In this document: positions 57,503-64,000 of the stretch, piece after piece | Position numbering within the stretch: position 1 is the stretch's first letter | Layout: each line of letters starts with the position of its first letter | NCBI RefSeq assembly: GCF_018294505.1 | Contig: NC_057811.1 | Coordinates: 401,916,491-401,980,490 of the forward strand | DNA: 64,000 nt | Direction of reading: 5' to 3' | From: Triticum aestivum | Lineage: Eukaryota > Streptophyta > Magnoliopsida > Poales > Poaceae | The notes under the pieces: generated by a model | What the model saw: only the letters and a program-made list of their open reading frames with translations | Told to the model about the DNA's origin: nothing | Database searches by the model: none | Translations under genes and position numbers: made by a program

Positions 57503-59292
57503 ATGGCCGCCATCGTCGAGAACGTCATGGGCTGGCGCCCCGGCGGTGTAAATTCCGTGGCAAGTGCCGCCTCCCTCGCCCCCGCCGTTGACTACGACGG
57601 CGAGGACCGCATCAGCGCCCTCCCCGACGACCTCCTCCGCAGCATCGTCTCACGCCTCCCCGTCAAGGACGCCGCCCGCACCTCCTCCCTCGCCTCCCGT
57701 TGGCGCCACCTCTGGCGCTCCACCCCGCTCTCCCTCAACGACGCCGACCTGCCCCGATCCATCGTCGCCCGCGTCCTTTCCGACCACCCGGGCCCCTTCC
57801 GCGCCATCCACATCACCCGCTGCCGGTTCGCGTCCCACGAGCGCGAGATCGCAGAGTGGCCGCGCCTCTTCGCTGCCAATGGCATCCAGGACCTCGTCCT
57901 CGTCAACGACGCCGACCTCGCCAGGTTCCCCCCCGACGCCGTGCGCCTCCCCGCGGACATCCTCCGCTGCGCCTAGCTCCAGCGCCTCTTCCTGGGTTTC
58001 TTCACGTTCCCGGACACCGCTGGTCTCTCCCGCCGAGCCGACGTCCTGCCCCGCCTCCATGAACTCAGCATGTTCACGACCAGCATCAGCGACGGGGACC
58101 TTGACTACATGCTCGCTTGCAGCCCGGCTCTGGAGAAGCTCGCGTTCGTACTCAGCTGTACACCCGATCTCATCCACCTACGGAGCAGAAGCCTCCGGTG
58201 CGTGCTCCTCTGGATTTTCTTGGCGGACGAGGTTGCCGTGGTGGATGCCCCGCTCCTGGAGCGGCTCTTCTTGCTGGAAGCGCCCCGTGGAGAAGGTGCT
58301 GAGAGTACTATGATGATCAAGATTGCTCATGCGCCCAAGCTGCAGGTGCTCGGCTTCTTGGAGCCAGGATTTCACCGGCTGCAGATCGGCGACAATGTCA
58401 TTGAGGTATAGACTTCCCAAGTTTCCATGATTCCATGGATTGCTAATCCCTAATGTGTATAGAGAGGCAAATAGAGATGCATGACATATATATCTGCTTC
58501 TTTTGGTGCATTGTTCTGCCATTGCAGCCTGGCACAAAGCCGAGCCCAAGCACAGTGCTTCCAAGCGTCAAGATATTGGCATTTAAAGTTAATTTTGGTG
58601 TCATAGAGGATGTCAAGATGCTGGTGGCCTACCTCAGATGCTTTCCCAACATTGAGACGCTGCACATCGAGGTGAATCAAAGTGCCCCATGCATTTATTC
58701 AGCCGGTTATTTGGCACTCATACCACTATTTATTAGCACTGGAAATTATTGCTTCTTGCATTATCCATCTCTAATTAACCATTTACTGATATGATGTTCC
58801 AGTCTTTACTGAACCCAGTGGAAGTGGTTATTTGGCACTCATACCACTTTTTATTAGCAACGGAAATTATTGCTTCTTGCATTATCCATCTCTAATTAAC
58901 CATTTACTGATATGATGTTCCAGTCTTTAACTGAACCCACTGGAAGGAACCATGCCAAGTTCTGGCAGGAGCTCCCTACTATTGAATGCATCAAGTCCCA
59001 CGTCAAGAAGATGGTTATCCATGAATACAGAGGGAACAAAGTTGAACTTGAATTCCTCAAGTTCATCTCCACGAGAGCGCAAGAGCTCCAAGCTTTGTAT
59101 GTTCTGCTAAACAGAGAGAGTCTTACTTCGGTGGCCAAGGCGGAAAAGATGACAAGCAAATTGGTGGCTCTCTCGGGTGTTCCATGGGGCTGTGATTGTA
59201 AGATGATGGTGCTAGGCCCTAAATATCAGAATGAATGGAGCATCCAGAAAGCATCTGATCTTACCGTCGACGACCCTTTTTTCCATTGGTGA
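57503..59292 (+). pseudogene. F-box/LRR/FBD paralogue with one premature stop
   Basis: The exon structure equals that of F-box gene 1: 57503-58405, 58528-58671 and 58924-59292, all phase 0, with GT..AG introns of 122 and 252 bp. Reading through would give 471 codons. TAG at 57974-57976 falls after ILRCA, where the paralogue has TCG (Ser), a single-base difference. The rest of the frame is open, including [13 protein letters not shown] and the FBD part (SHVKKMVIHEYRG, ELEFLKFISTRA) to the shared ending [10 protein letters not shown]. The stop leaves a 157-residue product with the F-box but no LRR or FBD. Intron 2 is enlarged by a 121-bp tandem duplication that also copies the splice acceptor. 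It could be a recent pseudogene, a polymorphic allele or a base-call error. Confidence 0.85.
58707..58949 (+). repeat. Tandem duplication across intron 2/exon 3 of F-box gene 2
   Basis: Copy one is 58707-58827 and copy two is about 58828-58949. Both contain TTATTTGGCACTCATACCAC, CATTTACTGATATGATG, the acceptor TTCCAG and the first codons of exon 3. Copy one's exon start (TCTTTACTGAACCC) lacks one base relative to copy two (TCTTTAACTGAACCC), so only the acceptor at 58922-58923 keeps the frame. Confidence 0.9.
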
Positions 59293-60578
59293 GTTTGTGG
59301 CTGGCTATATATTTGCATGAACCAAAGCGTTTCTGGGGGAATCATTTGCTGTTCTACATATGCAAGGGCACTGTTTAGTTTGTAGGCAAGGGTATGTATG
59401 TTCTTGACAAAGAACATGAAGACTTCAACTAGAGCACGAGTACGCGTGGAAGTGTTGATCTGGCTGTGCTATGCTTCATTCAGAATGGACCGTATTATGT
59501 AATGCCCCTATGTTTGTTCCTAATGTAGTAAAAGACTAGTATCAGGATGCCAAACGCTGGCGCTTTTATTTCTGCTATATATATTTCGTAGCAGCCTATT
59601 TATTAGGTGTTGCTTGGTAAGCCAGCTAACTTTGTTGGATCAAGTATATAGTGTATATGTTCTTTACTCTATCGTTCCAGTCAGCCTAGAGCTGTTGATC
59701 AAGTAGCACTTAAATCAAGCTTAGGTAGAAAGAACGATCTGCCTTCTTGCTCACCCACATTGAGCTAATCTGCATATTGACCACTTTTCGCCCAGATCGT
59801 AACACTTCACTAGACCGCCGCCAACACAAGAGCCATAGCCAGTCGTGCGCTGGAAGAAGAGCTGGAATTGTTTTTCCTTGCCGAGGAAATTTCCCAGGAT
59901 GCTGTATTCTTTCACGTTTTTGAGAATGGAAGAAGAGCTAGAACCGTATAGCCGTAACACTTAACTAAATTGCCTCCTTGCTGAGGATGCTGTAAAAATA
60001 ATTCCACGGTTTTGAGAATGGAAGAACAGGCCCAAGGCAGATGTTGGCATGGTGATCCTCGAAGCAAAGGCGTCTATCAAAAACCTCCATCTAATTGGCT
60101 ACAAGGCAAGTTGCGTACAGAGCAACTTTCTTTGATTTAACCCCTTTTTTGCTGTATTGATTCACTTTTTTAATTTTCCGATTTTTATTGTATTTATTTT
60201 TTTCAAAACGGAGGCAAAAGATTTGCCTCATCTATTTTTATTGTATTTATCACTAGCTTAAAAACACACACTAGGAAACTCTCCTGCTGCTTTCGGGTCA
60301 TTATCGCGCGGAAAAATTATTTGCCCGTGGAAGAAGGATAGCTAACCTATGAGGCTATGATTGCTTGCCAGGTGCCGACTGCTCCATGCTTGTGGCCGCA
60401 AATTCGCCAAGCTAGTCAAGGTCCCACGCCACATAAGAGGCTATACTCCAGCGAGCAAACGTAAGCCTGTAAGTAAAACACTCAGACGATGATAATACTC
60501 ACTTCAGACAAAGCATGACAGTGCCAACTTCTGAAATCTGGGCCAAACACTCTCGAGTCTATCGCTGGTGAGAATATC
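59293..60578. other. Intergenic spacer between F-box gene 2 and the receptor kinase
   Basis: This holds the 3'UTR of F-box gene 2 and the distal promoter of the kinase gene. A small palindromic word GAGGCAAAAGATTTGCCTC lies at 60211-60229 after a T-rich tract. No other structure or gene was seen. Confidence 0.5.
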
Positions 60579-60580
60579 TT

Positions 60581-60587
60581 TATATAG
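60581..60587 (+). promoter_or_regulatory. TATA box of the receptor-kinase gene
   Basis: TATATAG in the context CTTTATATAGG is a good plant TATA box. Transcription would start about 25-35 nt downstream, near 60612. That is after the ATG at 60602 and before those at 60668 and 60686, which helps choose the translation start. Confidence 0.6.
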
Positions 60588-60685
60588 GTGACTGAGATGC
60601 AATGGCAGCATGCAGCTACCATCAACATTGCCCACAGCTCCTCACGCAGCCAACATACATTACACAGATGCGAGCATCGAGTGAC

Positions 60686-63600
60686 ATGGCCCGTTCATGC
60701 ATTCCGGTCATGCTCATGGCCACCAGCTTGCTGCTAATGCCGTTCGTGGCTGTTTCATCTCCTGCTCCGAGCAACAACACCGACCTTGCCGCGCTGCTGG
60801 CTTTCAAATCCCAGTTGTCCGGCCAAAATTTGGCCGATAACTGGACAACTGATGTGTCCTTCTGCACCTGGACCGGTGTGTCGTGCAGCCGGCGCCACCA
60901 CCAGCGTGTCACCGCTTTGGAGCTGCCGGACATTCCCCTCCAAGGAGAGCTCAGCCCTCACCTCGGTAACCTCTCTTTCCTCCACACCCTCAACCTAACC
61001 AACACAAACCTCACCGGTTCCATCCCAGCTGACCTTGGAAGATTAGCTCGTCTTAGGTATCTTGGTCTTGGCCACAATAGCCTATCGGATACAATCCCAT
61101 CTACCATTGGAAACCTCACCAGGCTCCAGTATCTGGTCCTAAGTTTCAACCAGCTCTCTGGGCAGATCCCCACTGAGGTGCGAAACATGCGTAGCCTTAC
61201 GTTCCTCTCTCTCCAAAGAAATTCCATTACCGGCCTCACGCCAAATTTTTCATTTGATAGCACACCTTCACTGAGCCACATCGATATTCGGAACAATAGT
61301 CTGTCCGGCCCAATACCATCTGGTATTGGCTCCTTGCTCCTGCTCCAGGTTCTTCGCTTGAACTGGAACCTGCTCTCCGGTCCAGTACCTCCTACCATCT
61401 TCAACATGTCTAGGATTGTTGACTTGCGTCTGGGGCACAACAATCTAACAGGTCATATACCTAGCAATAGAAGCTTTAGTCTCCCCATGTTGCTAATACT
61501 TAATCTTTATGAGAACAAATTCGAGGGTCAAATTCCATTGGGCCTTGCATCATGCCAGCACCTTAGGGAACTTATCATTCCTGGAAATCTATTCGTGGAT
61601 GTGGTGCCGACATGGCTGGCTTCGCTACCACGGCTTACTGCAATTTCTATGGGTGGCAATGCCCTAGTTGGCCCGATCCCACCTGTGCTTGGAAATCTCA
61701 CCATGCTCAGCGCACTTGACATCGCAGACTCCAACTTAAGCGGAGATATTCCTGTGGAATTGGGAGAACTGAGACAACTCACTTGGCTGCACCTTGCAAA
61801 CAATCAGCTAACAGGTCCCTTCCCAAAATTTCTAGGAAATTCGACAAAAATGTCTTCCTTAGATTTGAGTGTCAATCAACTGACTGGACCAGTACCGTTA
61901 ACACTTGGAAATAACAGGCCTCTTATCGTTCTCTATATTCAAGAGAATCATCTCCAAGGGGATCTTAGTTTCTTGGCCAGCCTTTGCAATTGTCAACAAC
62001 TTCAAGTCCTTGTCATATCGAATAATTCTTTCACTGGGAGTATCCCTAGCTATTTTGGTAACCTCTCGACTAACCTGGTAATATTTGGAGCAGATAACAA
62101 CCGTTTGGTTGGTGGGCTTCCAACAACACTATCAAATCTTACCGGTCTTCGTGTGATAAGCTTTTCCAACAACTATCTTACCAAAGAAATACCAGAATCC
62201 ATTCTTAAGTTGGAGAATCTCCAGGCACTTGTTCTCTCTGGAAATAGAATGGCTGGCCAAATCCCTGTACAAATTGGTATGCTGGGAAGTATCGTACAGT
62301 TAATACTCAGGGACAATATGTTATCTGGCTCCATACCAGATGCCATGGGAAACCTCACCATGTTAGCTGAGGTTTTATTATCTTATAATCATTTATCTTC
62401 GACCATACCATCAAGCTTGTTTTATCACAGGAACCTTATGAAACTAGATATGTCATATAACTCCCTAACTGGTACATTACCTTCTGATCTTAGCCATATG
62501 CAAAATATGGACTGGATAGATCTTTCTAGTAACCTCTTGTCTGGTAGCCTTCCAGGTTCATTTGGACAGGTTGCCATATTATTAACCTACCTAAATCTTT
62601 CGCACAACTCATTTAAGGGTTTAGTTCCAAACTCTTTCAGCCAATTAACCAACTTAGAAACACTGGACCTATCCTCAAATAATCTTTCAGGTACGATACC
62701 AGACTACCTTGTTAACTTCACTTACCTTTCTTCTTTGAACCTCTCCTTCAATAGGTTAGAAGGGCAAATACCAAATGGAGGTGTTTTTTCGAACCTCACC
62801 TTACAATCTTTGATGGGGAATGTTGGGCTATGTGGCGCTCCTCGTCTCGGACTGTCACCGTGCCTGCACAAGTCTAACTTGACTTATAGTCGACACATCC
62901 ACAAGTTTATACTCCTGGTTGTCATCATTGGAGTTGGTGCATTTGCAGCCACCATTTACCTAATGATCAGAAAGAAAAATAAGAAACATTCTTATGGTAC
63001 GACTTCTACTAGCATGACTGATCTGATCAGCCATAGGTTAGTATCCTACCATGAGATTGTTCGTGCCACTGAAAATTTCAATGAGGACAACCTACTTGGT
63101 ATTGGAAGTTTTGGCAAAGTTTTCAAGGGCCAACTAGATGATGGTTTTGTGGTTGCAATAAAAGTGCTCAATATGCAAGTCGAGCAGGCCGTGAGGAGTT
63201 TTGATGCTGAATGTCAAGTGTTGCGCATGGCTCGACATCGCAACTTGATACAAATATTGAATGCGTGTTCCAGCCTGGATTTCAAGGCACTGCTTCTTCA
63301 GTACATGCCCAATGGTAGCATGGAGACACACTTGCACAACGAAAATAGGGAACCACTAAGATTCATGCAGAGATTGGACATTATGCTTGGCGTGTCAGAG
63401 GCAATGGAGTACCTGCACCATCATCATTTCCAAGTTGTCCTGCACTGCGACCTGAAGCCTAGCAATGTGTTGTTCGATGACGACATGACGGCGCATGTTG
63501 CCGACTTTGGCATTGCAAAGTTACTTCTACGTGATGACAACTCCATGGTTTCAGCAAGTATGCCGGGGACAATTGGGTACATGGCCCCTGGTATGTACTT

Positions 63601-64000
63601 GTTATGATCACACAGGAGCAATTTATTTGAATAGATAACCATCATTTATTGGTTTGATTAATTAATTATGTTGATTTTTTGGCTTGATCAGAGCTAGCAT
63701 TCATGGGAAAGGCATCACGAAAGACTGACATGTTCAGCTTCGGGATCATGTTGCTTGAAGTCTTCACAGGGAAGAGGCCCATGGACGCTATGTTCGTCGG
63801 GGAATCTAGCCTCAGATGGTGGGTTTCGCAAGCATTTCCAGCAAAGCTCGTTGATGTTTTGGATGAGAAGCTACAACAGGGTGAAGAAATGAACCTTGCA
63901 TTCCATCACCAAACAATTAATACTTCTTCGTCGACATCCTCCATTGCCTGCAATGGAAACTTTCTTGTGTCGATATTCGAACTGGGTCTAGAGTGTTCGG
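60686..64000 (+). CDS. LRR receptor-like kinase, subfamily XII type, non-RD (3' end beyond window)
   Basis: Exon 1 is 60686-63590 and exon 2 starts at 63692; the 101-bp intron splits the GAG of the GYMAPE motif. From MARSCIPV the order is signal peptide (about residues 1-25) and LRR N-cap ending CTWTGVSC. About 25 LRRs of the LxxLxLxxNxLxGxIP type follow, then [11 protein letters not shown] and a membrane span near 740-760 ([19 protein letters not shown]). The kinase has GIGSFGKV near 803, VAIKVL near 824, HCDLKPSNV near 919, [15 protein letters not shown] and [13 protein letters not shown]. The loop is HCD rather than HRD, the non-RD state of Xa21/FLS2/EFR relatives that sense microbial ligands at the plasma membrane. 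Ligand unknown. Starts at 60602 and 60668 are in frame; 60686 fits the TATA box and signal peptide best. The visible part is intact; perhaps 50-60 codons lie past the edge. Confidence 0.9.

Noticed and set aside
1..64000. CRISPR arrays, operons, tRNA or rRNA genes
   Set aside because: No regularly spaced repeats, ribosome-binding-site operons, tRNA cloverleaf or rRNA segments were seen. The short direct repeats present are target duplications or local tandem duplications. tRNA-like words occur only as retrotransposon primer sites.

Overview
The window looks like Triticeae chromosomal DNA (wheat, Aegilops or barley type). The evidence is Angela/BARE1-like Copia LTRs, Athila-lineage Gypsy elements with a tRNA-Asp-type primer site, a PIF/Harbinger transposase relic, a Stowaway MITE, and three GC-biased grass genes with short introns. 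The species cannot be fixed from sequence alone. I did no database search; family names rest on recognition of LTR ends, primer sites and protein motifs. Percent differences are by eye.

Positions 797-49742 (about 49 kb, three quarters of the window) are one nested stack of seven LTR elements that can be resolved base by base. A Copia element (A, minus strand) inserted first and is flanked by GTCAC at both outer ends. Inside A lie an Athila-like Gypsy element with only gag-protease (B, 2575-13574, TSD CACAG), an Athila-like element whose only ORF is an unrelated 397-codon frame (D, 19382-26949, TSD CGCCC), and a Gypsy element with about 4-kb LTRs and no coding interior (E, 27211-48844). Third-level insertions are a 2.75-kb solo LTR in B (C, TSD ATTGC), a Copia element with near-identical LTRs but a ruined polyprotein in E's left LTR (F, TSD GGTAC), and a 1.4-kb solo LTR in E's right LTR (G, TSD CACAC). 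None of the seven could move with its own proteins. A 321-base run of N lies in E's right LTR.

Positions 49748-64000 are gene-bearing. First comes a decayed PIF/Harbinger transposase gene (minus strand) whose 3' part is tandemly duplicated and which carries an 81-bp Stowaway MITE. Next are two tandem paralogues of an F-box/LRR/FBD gene, about 4.6 kb apart with the same three-exon structure. The first (52921-54586) is intact at 479 codons. The second (57503-59292) has one in-frame TAG and a duplicated intron 2/acceptor. Between them is a 289-bp LINE-tail insertion with a 28-bp target duplication. Last is the 5' part, almost the whole coding region, of an LRR subfamily XII-type receptor kinase with a non-RD catalytic loop (60686 to past 64000), the class that includes Xa21 and FLS2.

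The F-box and receptor-kinase genes would act in ubiquitin-ligase substrate selection and cell-surface perception. The sequence gives no direct evidence that they act together. The best candidates for something undescribed are in elements B and D. Their LTRs and coding content differ, yet they share a long 3' noncoding module with two extra internal copies of the polypurine-tract core, each in the 5' arm of a predicted hairpin. D also keeps an open frame of unknown function.
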